64,000 bases of DNA, taken from NCBI GenBank assembly GCA_050015455.1, contig JBEKBJ010000017.1, positions 1 through 64,000 of the forward strand, in the 5' to 3' direction. Origin of the DNA: JAGDMS01 sp050015455. Its GTDB lineage: Bacteria; Desulfobacterota; Binatia; HRBIN30. Made by a program: the position numbers and the translations under genes. Positions 33,378 to 42,998 of the stretch are shown here, piece after piece (position 1 is the first letter of the stretch; the number at the start of each line of letters is the position of its first letter). The notes under the pieces are model-generated. The model saw nothing but the letters and a program-made list of their open reading frames with translations. It did no database searches and was not told the DNA's origin.

Positions 33378-34276
33378 GCCGCATCTTCCCGACGCTCGTC
33401 AATTGCCCCCGGGGCACACTCCGTCATGCAAGCGAGGCAACCTTTACAGTGTGAGTAGTCGACGACCGGGTAGTCTTGCGAGTCAAGTTGAATCGCGCCC
33501 TCGGGACATAACGCGAAGCAAAGGAAGCAGCGGGTGCAGCGCGCCCGTTGGACCACTGGCCGATAGGGCCGCCATCCCTCGGTGGTACGCAGCGCGGAGG
33601 TGGCCTCGGTTTCGATGGCCGGCACGGCGATGCGGGCGGGGAGCCGCGGCACAGCAAACGGCCGCGGCGGGACGGTCGCCCACGGCCGTCGCGGGTCCGA
33701 CAGGCCCACCGAGGGTGCGGCATCATACGCCCTCTCGGTCGCCCGCAGGTTACACGCGATCAGCTCCTGGCTCAGGCGGATTGCGGCCAGTTCGGTCCCC
33801 ACCGCCTCCGCCACCCGGTTCCACGGTGTGAGTGCGGCGGCTTTGAGCGTGAAGCCGGCGATCGGCGCGCTCAGCAGCTGATGCCCGAGCAGATCGAGCA
33901 CGATGGACGTAACGTCCATGATCACCATCTGCGCGGGGGTCTGGTACCGATCCCCAAGCTCGTCGCTGCTGTGGGTACTATTCACGAGTAAGAGGCTGCC
34001 CTCATCGAGCCCGCTGAGCACAGCCGCGTCCGGCTGTGCCAGTAACGAGGAGTCCATCACGACGCCAACGTCAGGGCGTTCGACGTAGCCCCGCTCGTAA
34101 ATAGGCCCGTTGCTGAAGCGCGTGGACGCGACGACGGGCGCGCCGCGCCTTTCGGCGCCGTATAATGGCGAGTCCTGGACCGTCGACCCGCCAAGGAAGA
34201 CAGCTCGGCTGACGATCCGGCTCGCCAGCCGCACCCCCTCCCCGCCACGGCCGTGGAATCGGATGTGACGAACCAT
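33374..34276 (-). CDS. Fused gamma-delta subunit of pyruvate-type ferredoxin oxidoreductase
   Basis: About 300 aa. Residues 1-190 are the gamma domain (IRFHGRGGEGVRLASRIVSR, APVVASTRFSNGPI). After a Pro-rich linker the last 90 residues are a two-cluster ferredoxin (CTRCFLCFALCPEGAIQLD, then CKGCLACMTECAPGAID). Gamma and delta are separate genes in many organisms, but fusions are known. The ATG at 34276 (MVRHIRF) fits the family; the longer frame to 34309 does not. First gene of the por-type operon. Confidence 0.85.
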   Translation of the reverse strand: MVRHIRFHGRGGEGVRLASRIVSRAVFLGGSTVQDSPLYGAERRGAPVVASTRFSNGPIYERGYVERPDVGVVMDSSLLAQPDAAVLSGLDEGSLLLVNSTHSSDELGDRYQTPAQMVIMDVTSIVLDLLGHQLLSAPIAGFTLKAAALTPWNRVAEAVGTELAAIRLSQELIACNLRATERAYDAAPSVGLSDPRRPWATVPPRPFAVPRLPARIAVPAIETEATSALRTTEGWRPYRPVVQRARCTRCFLCFALCPEGAIQLDSQDYPVVDYSHCKGCLACMTECAPGAIDERREDAA

Positions 34277-34482
34277 GCCCACCTCTGGTGGCAAAGCTGC
34301 CAACCCCATGCCAGACCTGCATTTTGCGCCGAAGCGGTTCCGAGTCGAACTGTCACTCCTAGGATTGCCAAACGGCTGTGCCGCGCTTCCCGGCGCTGCG
34401 AAACGGCTAATGGATACAAAACTACCGAGCGGTCAGCCGGTTCTTGTCCGTGCTGCCGTAGCGAGTGCCTTCATCGGCGCCG

Positions 34483-35748
34483 TCAGTGCCCCACCGAGAT
34501 CAGGTGTGCGATCGAGAACACCTCCGGAAGGTTGCCCGATGCATACGCGGTGGGGGAATGCTCCCCGCTGTTGAAATACCAGGCGTCCGGATCGGGTGAT
34601 GCAGGACCGGGGATCATGATGATCGTGGCGTGGCTAAGCTGAGTATCGATCATGGTGGCGGAGGTGAACCCCATTTCGTCGTCGTACACGACCTTCGAGT
34701 CCGGCCGCGCCTGCTTGCGAAAGGAGAAATACTCCATCCACACCTTCCACAGCTCGCCCCTGTGATCGTAAATGTCGGAATACATCACCACCCAGGCCTC
34801 GGCGTCGATGTAGATCACCCGCTTTCCGTAAGCATATTGCGGCAGTTTCGACACCCCCTCGATCACGTACGCGCGGCGTTTCTCCCAGTTATCGCAGTAA
34901 ACGAAGTCGGCGCCGCCTGGGCAGCGCTGCACCGGATAGTGCTCCCGGTGGATGACACCGAGCACCTCCTTGACACCGAGGAGTTTCCACTCGCTCCAAG
35001 CAATGTGGCCACTGTAGCCAAAGTAGGAATCCTGATCGGTGTCCTGGCCGAACAGTGAATCGCTCCGCTGTGCCGTCGACATCCGGCGGGTGCGGCGGAG
35101 GGCCGGGATGTAGATCCAGTTATCGTCTTGCCGCGCGGCACTGATATAGCGGATGTCGAGTGACCCAATCCCCTTCATGTCGAAAGGCGAGACGATCGGG
35201 CTTAGGATCTCCTTATAGCGCACCTGCTCCGGGTTGGGCATCTCGGGTTTGGGGTCGGCGAAGAGCCGCCCGTTGTAGTACAGCCGCCGCAACTCCCCGA
35301 CCACGAACTCACGATCCGGCACCATGGGCGAGGTGTACGTCATCGGACCGCTCGGCACCTGAAAGTCACGCTCGAGAACGTCATCGGTGATGAGCGGCTT
35401 GTACTGGTAGTTCCACATGATCTTAATGGCCGCGTCGGGATCGTTGACGTCGATGTTGGGAAAGGGCATGCCGGCGACATAGTTCTGGAGCGTGTTGCCG
35501 TCCGCCGAGATGCGCACCTGGCCAGCGTTGGCCTCCGTTGCCGCCCGGTACGCGCGCGGCCAATCGACTCTCTTGGTGGCTACGATGTTCATGGTCATCC
35601 CGTGGTCCACGCACCAAGCGACGCCGGGACCGACCAGATCGCGTACCTTGTCGGAGTTTGCCTTAGTGATGACATCCCCAGGCTGCACGTCGGCTAACGC
35701 CAGAGATGCCGTGAAGACCACCGCAGCAACAGATGCAAGCCGTTTCAT
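34483..35748 (-). CDS. DUF1329 exported protein
   Basis: 422 aa from the ATG at 35748 with a clean signal peptide (MKRLASVAAVVFTASLALA). DUF1329 features include LRRLYYNGRL, IRYISAARQDDNWIYIPALR, RRMSTAQRSDSLFGQDTDQD and AYVIEGVSKLPQYAYGKR. The fold is like the lipoprotein-carrier LolA/LolB group, and family members commonly sit near outer-membrane barrel and RND-type genes handling hydrophobic compounds. A beta-barrel gene lies 1.2 kb away. Periplasmic or outer-membrane lipid or steroid handling is inference. Confidence 0.82.
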   Translation of the reverse strand: MKRLASVAAVVFTASLALADVQPGDVITKANSDKVRDLVGPGVAWCVDHGMTMNIVATKRVDWPRAYRAATEANAGQVRISADGNTLQNYVAGMPFPNIDVNDPDAAIKIMWNYQYKPLITDDVLERDFQVPSGPMTYTSPMVPDREFVVGELRRLYYNGRLFADPKPEMPNPEQVRYKEILSPIVSPFDMKGIGSLDIRYISAARQDDNWIYIPALRRTRRMSTAQRSDSLFGQDTDQDSYFGYSGHIAWSEWKLLGVKEVLGVIHREHYPVQRCPGGADFVYCDNWEKRRAYVIEGVSKLPQYAYGKRVIYIDAEAWVVMYSDIYDHRGELWKVWMEYFSFRKQARPDSKVVYDDEMGFTSATMIDTQLSHATIIMIPGPASPDPDAWYFNSGEHSPTAYASGNLPEVFSIAHLISVGH

Positions 35749-36201
35749 AATACGACTCCTTCTTGCTTCGAGCTGGTTGGATGACGCGTACACCGGTATC
35801 AGGTCGGCAGCAATTGATACCAGCATCCCCACCTCTCAAATGTGGGTGGCTCGGTCACGCTTCGCGCCTGCACGTAAACACCACGTCCTTGCCGACTGAG
35901 GGCAAGGTACTCCGACCAATCCGCTCGCACCATGTGTGCCAGTCATCGGGCCGCGCCAGTGGGTGCACCGCGACACAAACGCGGCCCAACTGCTGGCAGA
36001 CATGAGAACCAAAGTGCTTCTGTTTCCCAGAAACGCGCAGACGGGAACGTTTTCTTATCGTTCACCTGAGCGACCGCTTTTCGCACAGAGAGCGCCGTCC
36101 TCGGCACGAGCCCGCTTGAGAACTTAGGCCAAATGTGGTCCCTTTCAACATGATGCAGGAAGGTGGCACAAGCGCCCTCGCCAGAACCAGGAGTGTTTCG
36201 G
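35749..36201. other. Divergent intergenic region
   Basis: No gene is supported in this 450-bp space between the DUF1329 gene (minus) and the CBS gene (plus). It should hold two divergent promoters, but none is convincing by eye. A short hairpin (CCCAC/GTGGG) lies near 35830. Confidence 0.35.
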
Positions 36202-36654
36202 ATGGAAATCCAGAAGTGGCTGAAGTATCCCGTACATTGTGTGAAGCCGTTGGATTCGATCCAGCATGCGCGGGACATCATGGAGACGCGGCGCATCAAC
36301 CAATTGGCCGTAGTGGCTGGGGGCCAGCTGGTAGGCATCCTCACCGACCGTGACCTGCGCGCCGCCTATCCCTCGGTGTTCGACTCTCCGGTGCTGGGCA
36401 GCCGAAAACCGCGCACTTCCGCCACCGATCCGAAAGCCGTTACCGTGGAGATGGTAATGACCACGAACGTGCTGACCCTGACGCCGCACGATTCCATGGT
36501 CGACGCCGCGCGCTTGATGCGCCGCGAGCGCATCGGTGCAGTACCGATTGTGGACGGCAACCGGTTGGTCGGCATCCTGACCCGAAGCGACGTGCTGGAT
36601 GCCTTTGTAGCACTGGCGCGATCGGTGTCGCCCGAGCAACATGGCTCCAGGTGA
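36202..36654 (+). CDS. Two-CBS-domain protein
   Basis: 150 aa from the ATG at 36202 with AGGAG eight bases upstream. It is little more than a Bateman pair: HARDIMETRRINQLAVVAGG and LVGILTDRDLRAA in the first CBS, AARLMRRERIGAVPIVDGN and LVGILTRSDVLDAF in the second, with an insertion of about 25 residues between them. Such stand-alone proteins bind adenosine nucleotides and act as sensors of partner enzymes. The partner is unknown. The next small lipoprotein gene overlaps its end by 14 bases. Confidence 0.85.
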   Translation: MEIQKWLKYPVHCVKPLDSIQHARDIMETRRINQLAVVAGGQLVGILTDRDLRAAYPSVFDSPVLGSRKPRTSATDPKAVTVEMVMTTNVLTLTPHDSMVDAARLMRRERIGAVPIVDGNRLVGILTRSDVLDAFVALARSVSPEQHGSR

Positions 36655-36865
36655 CCTGCACTCTCGGCCTGTCACACCGCTCCGCCTCCGGCCGGGACGG
36701 GCGGGGCTGGTGTACGCCGCACTACTGCTGCTGGTTGCCGCCGCTCCCGGCTGTAGCCGTGATGCGGCGCCGTCCGGCGACAGCGGCAAGGGCGCTCAAG
36801 TCTCCCGTGCCGAACGCAGCCCTGCCTTCCGTAACCTCGGCAAGCGTGCCGAGAGCCAGCTCTGA
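36641..36865 (+). CDS. Small putative lipoprotein, 74 aa
   Basis: The frame starts inside the last codons of the CBS gene and encodes a basic N-terminus, a hydrophobic segment (LVYAALLLLVAAAPGC) ending in a lipobox-like AAPGC, and a short polar tail. No family is recognised. A real but minor lipoprotein is plausible because the signal is well formed; a chance frame is possible. Confidence 0.4.
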   Translation: MAPGDLHSRPVTPLRLRPGRAGLVYAALLLLVAAAPGCSRDAAPSGDSGKGAQVSRAERSPAFRNLGKRAESQL

Positions 36866-36911
36866 CTCTACGGCACGCTGACCTACCACCGAAGCGTGCG
36901 CCGCGAAACGA

Positions 36912-37877
36912 TTAGAAATGATGCGTCCAGCGCACGTTGAAGCGTGACCCTTCCGGCCGATTCTCTGCCTGCGTCTCGAAATAGGCGTTGAAGAACAGGT
37001 GATCGTTTTGTGAGAAACTGTAGAGTACGCCCGGGCCAATGCCCAGCACCTGTTCGCGCGAGTTGGGTATACCGTGCCCGTCGACCTGGGCGTTGGTGAA
37101 CTGCTTAAGATAGTAGCCGTTCACGCCCGCGCGCAGCTGGTGCGGCAGCAGCTCATACTCCGAAGCGAAGTTGATGTGAAATGCCTGACCCGCCTGCGTG
37201 TCGCCCGCGGTCGGAAAGAACGTCTTGTTCGGGCTTTCGTTGTCGGCGTTCCACAGGTAGTGCAAGCGCCACGAAAGTGTCCACTCGGGAAGAAAGAAGA
37301 CCGTCGCCGCCCAGTACGGATCGAACGAGTAGAAGTTCGATCCGGGGTTCAGTACCCGATCATCACGGTACTTGCCCGTCGGAATCAGGTTCTGGAGCTC
37401 GATGCGGTGCATGAAAATGGGGCCGTTGGCGCCCATGATCGGGTCCCACTGAAGGTAAGGCCCGATCAAGATGTCGCCTAGTCCGCTGGTCGCGTTCAGC
37501 ACGGGAACCTTCCCGGGTTGCACATCCACAGCGACGAGCGGCACGATCACGTCGATACCCCACTTCCCTCCGAGCAGCACCGGCTGATTCGATTGGTAGA
37601 TAAATTGGTTCAAGCTCACCCACGCGTCGAGGCTGCCGAGCAGCGGCGTCTTGCCACCATGCTGATCCCTGAAGGTGCCGGCCGTGATGTACTGGACGTA
37701 CTCCTGGAAGTAGAAGCCCGGCCCGGCGGGTGGCCCACCGTCGAGGAAACTGGTGAAGCCGAGGTTCAACCCCAACGGCAACGCTTGTTGCGCCGTCAGC
37801 CGGGTGGGCAGCACTCCCAGCAAGCAAAGCCCGGCCACCATAACTATCCCCCTCACCTGAAACACCCCTCGTCTCAT
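36912..37877 (-). CDS. Outer-membrane beta-barrel, phenol-degradation MetA-like transporter
   Basis: 322 aa from the ATG at 37877 (AGGAGG upstream) with a signal peptide ending near LTAQQ. LPLGLNLGFTSFLDGGPPAG, NQFIYQSNQPVLLGGKWGID and the alternating C-terminal strand NRPEGSRFNVRWTHHF are typical of the SphA/MetA-like family of barrels found with aromatic or chlorinated compound genes. A terminal Phe, as required for barrel assembly, is present. A role in uptake of hydrophobic molecules is inference. Confidence 0.72.
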   Translation of the reverse strand: MRRGVFQVRGIVMVAGLCLLGVLPTRLTAQQALPLGLNLGFTSFLDGGPPAGPGFYFQEYVQYITAGTFRDQHGGKTPLLGSLDAWVSLNQFIYQSNQPVLLGGKWGIDVIVPLVAVDVQPGKVPVLNATSGLGDILIGPYLQWDPIMGANGPIFMHRIELQNLIPTGKYRDDRVLNPGSNFYSFDPYWAATVFFLPEWTLSWRLHYLWNADNESPNKTFFPTAGDTQAGQAFHINFASEYELLPHQLRAGVNGYYLKQFTNAQVDGHGIPNSREQVLGIGPGVLYSFSQNDHLFFNAYFETQAENRPEGSRFNVRWTHHF

Positions 37878-37987
37878 ACATCCTCCTTTCCGTTCGAGCG
37901 CGGATGTAGCGCGCTCCGCTTGCACTTCGACACGGTTTTACATACCCCTTGCACCTACGGCAGATTGCGGCCCGAAAGGAGCATTCA

Positions 37988-39358
37988 ATGACAGATCGAA
38001 CCAAGTACCTGCTCGACGAGAAGGACATCCCGACAGTGTGGTACAACATCCAAGCCGATCTTCCCGAACCCCTCCCGCCCGTTTTGCATCCGGGCACCCA
38101 CAAACCGATCGGGCCTGATGACCTGGCCCCGTTATTTCCGATGGGACTGATTGAGCAGGAAGTCTCCACCCGGCGCGAGATCGACATCCCGGGCGAAGTC
38201 ATCGACATGTACCGCCTGTGGCGGCCCAGCCCGCTCTACCGCGCGCACCGACTGGAGAAGGCGCTCGATACCCCGGCGCGCATTTACTACAACTACGAAG
38301 GCTTCAGCCCCTCTGGCTCCCACAAAACCAACACCTCTGTTGCGCAGGCCTATTACAGCAAGGTGGAAGGCGTCAAGCGGATCGCCACCGAGACCGGGGC
38401 CGGCCAATGGGGTTCGGCGCTTGCCATGGCCTGCCAGTTCTTCGGCCTCGACTGCAAAGTCTTCATGGTCAGAATAAGCTACGACCAAAAGCCATACCGA
38501 AAAGCCATGATGGAGACTTTCGGCGCCCAGGTGAGTGCCAGCCCCAGCCGCGAGACCGCGTCGGGTCGCGCCATCCTGGAGAAGGATCCCAACTGCAACG
38601 GATCATTGGGCATCGCCATCTCCGAGGCGGTCGAGGTGGCCGCGCAAGACCCTAGAACCAAGTACGCCCTCGGCAGCGTCTTGAACCACGTGCTTTTGCA
38701 CCAGACGGTAGTCGGCCAGGAGACCATCGCCAAGCTCAAACTGGCGAATGACTGGCCCGACGTCATCATCGGCTGCACCGGCGGCGGATCGAACTTCGCC
38801 GGCATCGCGTTTCCGTTCATCGGCCGCAAGTTCCGCGGCGAAGATAAGGGCGAACGGATCATCGCGGTCGAGCCGTCGGCGTGCCCGTCGCTCACCAAAG
38901 GAAGGCACACCTATGACTTTGGCGACACCGCGCACCTGACGCCCTTGGTAAAGATGCACACATTGGGCAGCACGTTCGTGCCGCCGGGGATTCATGCCGG
39001 CGGCCTGCGCTACCACGGCATGGCGCCGCTGGTCTCGCACCTGGTGAAGCTCGGCGAAATGGAAGCCACCGCCGTGCCGCAGCTCGAAATCTTCGACGCC
39101 GCCGTGCGCTTCGCGCGCGCCGAGGGCATCATCCCGGCCCCCGAGCCGGCGCACGCCATCGCCGTCGTCATTCGCGAGGCACTCAAGTGTAAAGCCGAGG
39201 GGAAGAGCCGGGTGATCCTATTCAACCTCTGCGGCCACGGGCATTTCGACATGCAGGCCTACATGGATTACTTCGCCAACAAGCTGCGTGATTACGAGTA
39301 CCCCGAGCATGAGGTCGCCATGGCCCTGGCCGGCTTGCCCAGCGTGGAAGCGGTGTGA
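37988..39358 (+). CDS. trpB2: Tryptophan synthase beta chain, TrpB2 type
   Basis: 456 aa, longer than classical TrpB and of the second subgroup. SPSGSHKTNTSVAQA carries the PLP lysine K113. ETGAGQWGSALAMA and GCTGGGSNFAGIAFPF (phosphate loop) are present, and GLRYHGMAPLVSHL is typical of TrpB2. AAAGGAG lies seven bases before the ATG. TrpB2 enzymes condense indole or O-phosphoserine-like donors and often lack a TrpA partner; none is nearby. Recycling of indole is the usual suggestion. Confidence 0.9.
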   Translation: MTDRTKYLLDEKDIPTVWYNIQADLPEPLPPVLHPGTHKPIGPDDLAPLFPMGLIEQEVSTRREIDIPGEVIDMYRLWRPSPLYRAHRLEKALDTPARIYYNYEGFSPSGSHKTNTSVAQAYYSKVEGVKRIATETGAGQWGSALAMACQFFGLDCKVFMVRISYDQKPYRKAMMETFGAQVSASPSRETASGRAILEKDPNCNGSLGIAISEAVEVAAQDPRTKYALGSVLNHVLLHQTVVGQETIAKLKLANDWPDVIIGCTGGGSNFAGIAFPFIGRKFRGEDKGERIIAVEPSACPSLTKGRHTYDFGDTAHLTPLVKMHTLGSTFVPPGIHAGGLRYHGMAPLVSHLVKLGEMEATAVPQLEIFDAAVRFARAEGIIPAPEPAHAIAVVIREALKCKAEGKSRVILFNLCGHGHFDMQAYMDYFANKLRDYEYPEHEVAMALAGLPSVEAV

Positions 39359-39753
39359 AGATCTGAGGTGCCCGCATGCAAACGATACCCATCTAAGGTC
39401 GGCATGGCTGCGACGCTCATCCTCTCCTTGTTGTTGGGCCGATAAGCGAAGGTGGGGGTGGGGGTGTAAGGCGGCGGTGCCGAGTTTGCCAGAATAATCA
39501 CGCACGCCATCGATTTCATCTTCGCCCGGCCTGAAACACGTCGTCGCGTCACAACTCGACGGGCACCTCGATACGCGCCCTGGGAAGACGGGCACTACTC
39601 TCGGGGTGAGCGGAGAGATCGTCTGTCACTCTATTTGGCGAGATTCAGTAACCATTCTCCCGCCGCAACTGGCAGAAGGGTCGCCGTTTTACCGGCGCTC
39701 GTGCCGCACCTCGGCTACGACGATCTTGACGCGGAACCTGGTCTGCTTCTACA
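39359..39753. other. Gap with no supported gene
   Basis: This 395-bp stretch between trpB2 and vapC shows no coding, RNA or repeat signal that I can support. Confidence 0.4.
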
Positions 39754-40134
39754 TCACGTCGCCAGAACCTGCGCGCCGTAGCGGCGAAATCGGCTATCGT
39801 GCGTGACCAGGATCAGATCTTCCATCTGTGCTTGCGCGATGAGCATGCGGTCGAACGGATCATCGTGATGTTGGGGCAGTGCGCCCGCGCTCTGCGCATG
39901 GCGCGCGGTGATCGCCAACTCGGCAAACCCATTCGCCGCGATCTCGGCCACCAGATCACTGTCTCGCACGTCAAGCCGTCCGAGCTTCGCCTTGATGGCG
40001 ATTTCCCAAATGGTGGCGGCGCTCACGTGGACGATCGCGTGCGGCTCGCGAATCGCGTCGCGCGCCGCCGTGCACAGCTTGCGGTCGTCGCTGAGCCACC
40101 ACAGGAACGCATGCGTGTCCAGCAACAACCTCAT
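39754..40134 (-). CDS. vapC: PIN-domain toxin, VapC type
   Basis: A 126-aa PIN ribonuclease. The acidic quartet is visible: D6 in LLLDTHAFLWW, E in IWEIAIKAKLGRL, D in DDPFDRMLIAQA, and D in LVTHDSRF. These VapC toxins cut RNA (often tRNA or rRNA) unless bound by antitoxin. The gene overlaps its antitoxin by four bases. Confidence 0.88.
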   Translation of the reverse strand: MRLLLDTHAFLWWLSDDRKLCTAARDAIREPHAIVHVSAATIWEIAIKAKLGRLDVRDSDLVAEIAANGFAELAITARHAQSAGALPQHHDDPFDRMLIAQAQMEDLILVTHDSRFRRYGAQVLAT

Positions 40135-40373
40135 TTCGTCCTCATGCCGAACGCCTTCGCAATCGCCTTCGGCAGCGGCGCGTCGAAATCCTTGCCGATG
40201 CGAATGCGCCCTTTCAGCCGGCCGGGCTTTCGTTCATGTGGCGAGACGGCAATCAGCTTCGCTACCGGCTTGCCGTCCTTGGCAATCACGATCTCCTCCC
40301 CATGCGACACGCGAGAGAGCAGCCGCGAGAGATGCGTCTTCGCCTCGTGCACGTTCACCATATCCATGAGCAC
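40131..40373 (-). CDS. vapB: Phd/YefM-type antitoxin
   Basis: Up to 80 aa; MVNVHEAKTHLSRLLSRVSH, then GEEIVIAKDGKPVAKLIAVS, is a textbook Phd/YefM fold that binds operator DNA and masks the toxin through its C-terminal tail. Several ATGs lie within the first five codons, so the exact start is uncertain. Upstream of, and coupled to, vapC. Confidence 0.85.
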   Translation of the reverse strand: MLMDMVNVHEAKTHLSRLLSRVSHGEEIVIAKDGKPVAKLIAVSPHERKPGRLKGRIRIGKDFDAPLPKAIAKAFGMRTK

Positions 40374-40459
40374 CGAATAGGCGGTTAGCTAAGCTTAGTC
40401 AACTGGGCATCAGCAACGCCTGCGTCCAGCTCCCAGTGGCCGCCGCGGATGCGCGAGAT

Positions 40460-42775
40460 CTATCCCATGCGGCTCATGTTCGCGTCGTCGCCCGCGTCAG
40501 GCGTGGGTTTTCGTCCCAGTTTATGCGACACGAAGGTGTCCAGGGAGGCGATCGCCGACCGGATGTCGCCGTAGACAGGCAGCCCCCCTTCCTCCAGAAC
40601 GGAGACGAAGTCAGCGTAGTACCGGCCGGCGCTCACCGACACGACCATCGGCTTCTTGTGCTGTGCCTCGAGATTCAAGAGCAGGTTCGCCAGACCGCCG
40701 GGGTCGCGGCAGGTCTCGGGGTCTGTCTTGAGGGAGACGGAGTGCGGGACGACGGCGACGAAGACGCAGTCGACCCCGGGGTCGCAGATCACTGCCTCCA
40801 CGAAGTCGGCGTACATCCGGTCGTCGGCCATAGGCGTGATGTCGAGGATCGGCGACGAGGTGTCGACGAGTCCGTATCGGTTGATGGCGTTGAGCCGCTC
40901 GACGGTTTCGGCGGAGAGCTGAGCCTGGGTGAGGCCCTTGAGCTCGTCGGCGCCCACCGTGCTCTCGAACCCGGCGTTCACCACCCCCGCAACCCGGTTC
41001 CCGGCCGGCGGCTTGAGCACGAGGAGGGAGAACGCCTTCACGAGGTCGTAGTACTCGTCGATGGTCTCGGCGAGTATGACCCCCGCCTGCCGGCAGGCGG
41101 CGCGGAACACCTCGTAGCTTCCCGACATCGACGCCGTGTGGGACGCCGCCGATCGAGCCCCCGCCTCGGTGCGGCCCGCCTTGTACGCCACGATGGGCGT
41201 CTCCATACCCCGGGCCATGTCGTAAAACCGCCGGCCCTCGCCGGCGTCGAAGCCCTCGATGTAGAGGCAGACGACGCCGACCGTGGGGTCGCCCTCGAAG
41301 TATGCCAGCAGGTCCGCCACATTCACATCGCACTTGTTTCCAAAACTCACCACTGCGCGGAAGGGGCGGCAGCCGCGGAGCTTGTCGAGGGCGGTGACCG
41401 CTAGCGCGCCGCTCTGGGTGAGCAGCACGGCATTCGAGTGCTCGGAGGAACGGACCTCGAGCCGCTTCTCGTTGATGAAGAGGGTGTTGACACCTTTCGA
41501 GACAGGTCCGCCGCTCGGGTGCCCGGCGACGCGGGATGCGGGTGCCCAGTAGACTCCCATGCAGTTGGGTCCGAGGACGCGGACCCCGGGCGGAGTTGCG
41601 ACCCGCACCTGGCGAGCAAAATCCGTGTAGGGCAACGAGGCGGGAATGCCGGGGATGAGGATCACCGCCTTCACCGAGGTTCCCGCGAGGCCGCGCAGGA
41701 ACTCCGGTGCGCTCTGCGCGGGCGCGGCATACACCACCATCTCGACCGGTGCGGGCAGCTCCGCCAGGCTCCCGTAGAGGGGATAGGATGTGCCGCCGAA
41801 TCGCACGCTGCCGCCTTTCGGGTTGACGAGGAAGAGATCGTCCCTCCCGAGGTCGTGGAGCAGCTCTGCAATCTCCCGTCCCAGGCTGACCTTGGACGAA
41901 TCGGCCGAGCCCCCGACCACGGCGATTCCCCGGGGCCGGAAGAAGGCCTCGAGGTTCGCGCCATTCCCTCTCGGCGCCCAGACGTCCGCCTCGGACGCGG
42001 CCCGGAACTCGGCGAGCCCGTCGAGGGCCACGAAGCGGTTGTCTTTGGAGATCACGAAGGGGTTCACCTCGAAGGCGGTGAGGATGAACCGGGGCTCCGC
42101 GGCCATGGGCGAGTAGCGGAACGCGAGCGTGCTCATCCCAGCGACGGCCCGCGCCATGTACTCCAGGTATTCGAGATGGCCGATCTGTTCGAACTTGTGC
42201 CGGATGTGGAGCGAGTGCATGAAGGCCAGGGCGGCGGCATAGTCGATGGGCGGGAGGAAGAGGTTGGCCCGGTCATAGTGCGCGGCGAAAAATTCCGCGT
42301 CGTCCCCGCCCTTGGTCACGGTGAGCACTGGCCCGAAGGCCGGATCCTCCCGGAACCCCACCAGGGCCTCGTAGCCGATGGCCTGGGTGTGCGGGACGTG
42401 CTCCACCAGGAGGAAGCCGGTGACATCGGGTGCCTCGGCGGCGGCGAAGCGGGAGAGGACCTCCTCCCGCATCCGCGTCAGGACGAATTGCACGAAGAGA
42501 GGATCCGAGGCGGCGACCGTCCTCACCCCGCCGACCTTCTGCTTGTGGGGAATTCCGGGGGAGACGATCTTGACCACCACGGTATGCCCGAGACCGGCAA
42601 GCGCCTCCGCGGTGACCTCCGCCACGTCGCGCACGAACCGGTGGCGCGGGACCTTCAGACCGATGGTCTGGAGGATCCCGTACACCTCGTGCTCGTACAG
42701 GATGCTCCTCCCTTGCCGCTCCGCGGCAGCGAGGATCCTGTCGATCCGCCCCACCATCTCGGAGGTGAGACCCAT
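40460..42775 (-). CDS. ADP-forming acyl-CoA ligase, fused
   Basis: A 771-aa fusion of the acetyl-CoA synthetase (ADP-forming) family, with domains ordered ATP-grasp first (about 10-240; VVVKIVSPGIPHKQKVGGVR), then CoA-binding (about 275-400; FFRPRGIAVVGGSADSSKVS), then ligase/CoA-ligase domains. The phosphohistidine site is near residue 545 in SAASHTASMSGS. It makes acyl-CoA plus ADP, or conserves energy as ATP from acyl-CoA, depending on direction. Many relatives place the ATP-grasp last. It could receive acyl-CoA from the ferredoxin oxidoreductases; inference. Confidence 0.85.
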   Translation of the reverse strand: MGLTSEMVGRIDRILAAAERQGRSILYEHEVYGILQTIGLKVPRHRFVRDVAEVTAEALAGLGHTVVVKIVSPGIPHKQKVGGVRTVAASDPLFVQFVLTRMREEVLSRFAAAEAPDVTGFLLVEHVPHTQAIGYEALVGFREDPAFGPVLTVTKGGDDAEFFAAHYDRANLFLPPIDYAAALAFMHSLHIRHKFEQIGHLEYLEYMARAVAGMSTLAFRYSPMAAEPRFILTAFEVNPFVISKDNRFVALDGLAEFRAASEADVWAPRGNGANLEAFFRPRGIAVVGGSADSSKVSLGREIAELLHDLGRDDLFLVNPKGGSVRFGGTSYPLYGSLAELPAPVEMVVYAAPAQSAPEFLRGLAGTSVKAVILIPGIPASLPYTDFARQVRVATPPGVRVLGPNCMGVYWAPASRVAGHPSGGPVSKGVNTLFINEKRLEVRSSEHSNAVLLTQSGALAVTALDKLRGCRPFRAVVSFGNKCDVNVADLLAYFEGDPTVGVVCLYIEGFDAGEGRRFYDMARGMETPIVAYKAGRTEAGARSAASHTASMSGSYEVFRAACRQAGVILAETIDEYYDLVKAFSLLVLKPPAGNRVAGVVNAGFESTVGADELKGLTQAQLSAETVERLNAINRYGLVDTSSPILDITPMADDRMYADFVEAVICDPGVDCVFVAVVPHSVSLKTDPETCRDPGGLANLLLNLEAQHKKPMVVSVSAGRYYADFVSVLEEGGLPVYGDIRSAIASLDTFVSHKLGRKPTPDAGDDANMSRMG

Positions 42776-42998
42776 GGTGAGCCCTCCGGCGCGGCTCTAG
42801 CACATCGGGCGGCACCGCGCACCTGCCCGGGGGGCAACGAGCTGCGAACTACCTGAACCAGATGGTCCTAACCCCTTGGTTGACAAGCGCTTCCCGGAAT
42901 GCGTTCCCGTATACAGGGGTGCGCTTATGACAATTACCCGATGACGCGCGGCGGCGGCACGGCCTCATCCATCGAGCACCTGTTCACATCCTGAACTC

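Noticed and set aside
41438..42856. 472-aa plus-strand frame opposite the acyl-CoA ligase
   Set aside because: Gly/Glu/His-rich antisense frame without motifs; the minus-strand ligase is certain.
42890..42925. Possible promoter TTGACA followed by TATACA
   Set aside because: The two boxes are 24 bp apart, too far for a sigma-70 promoter, and no plus-strand gene follows.
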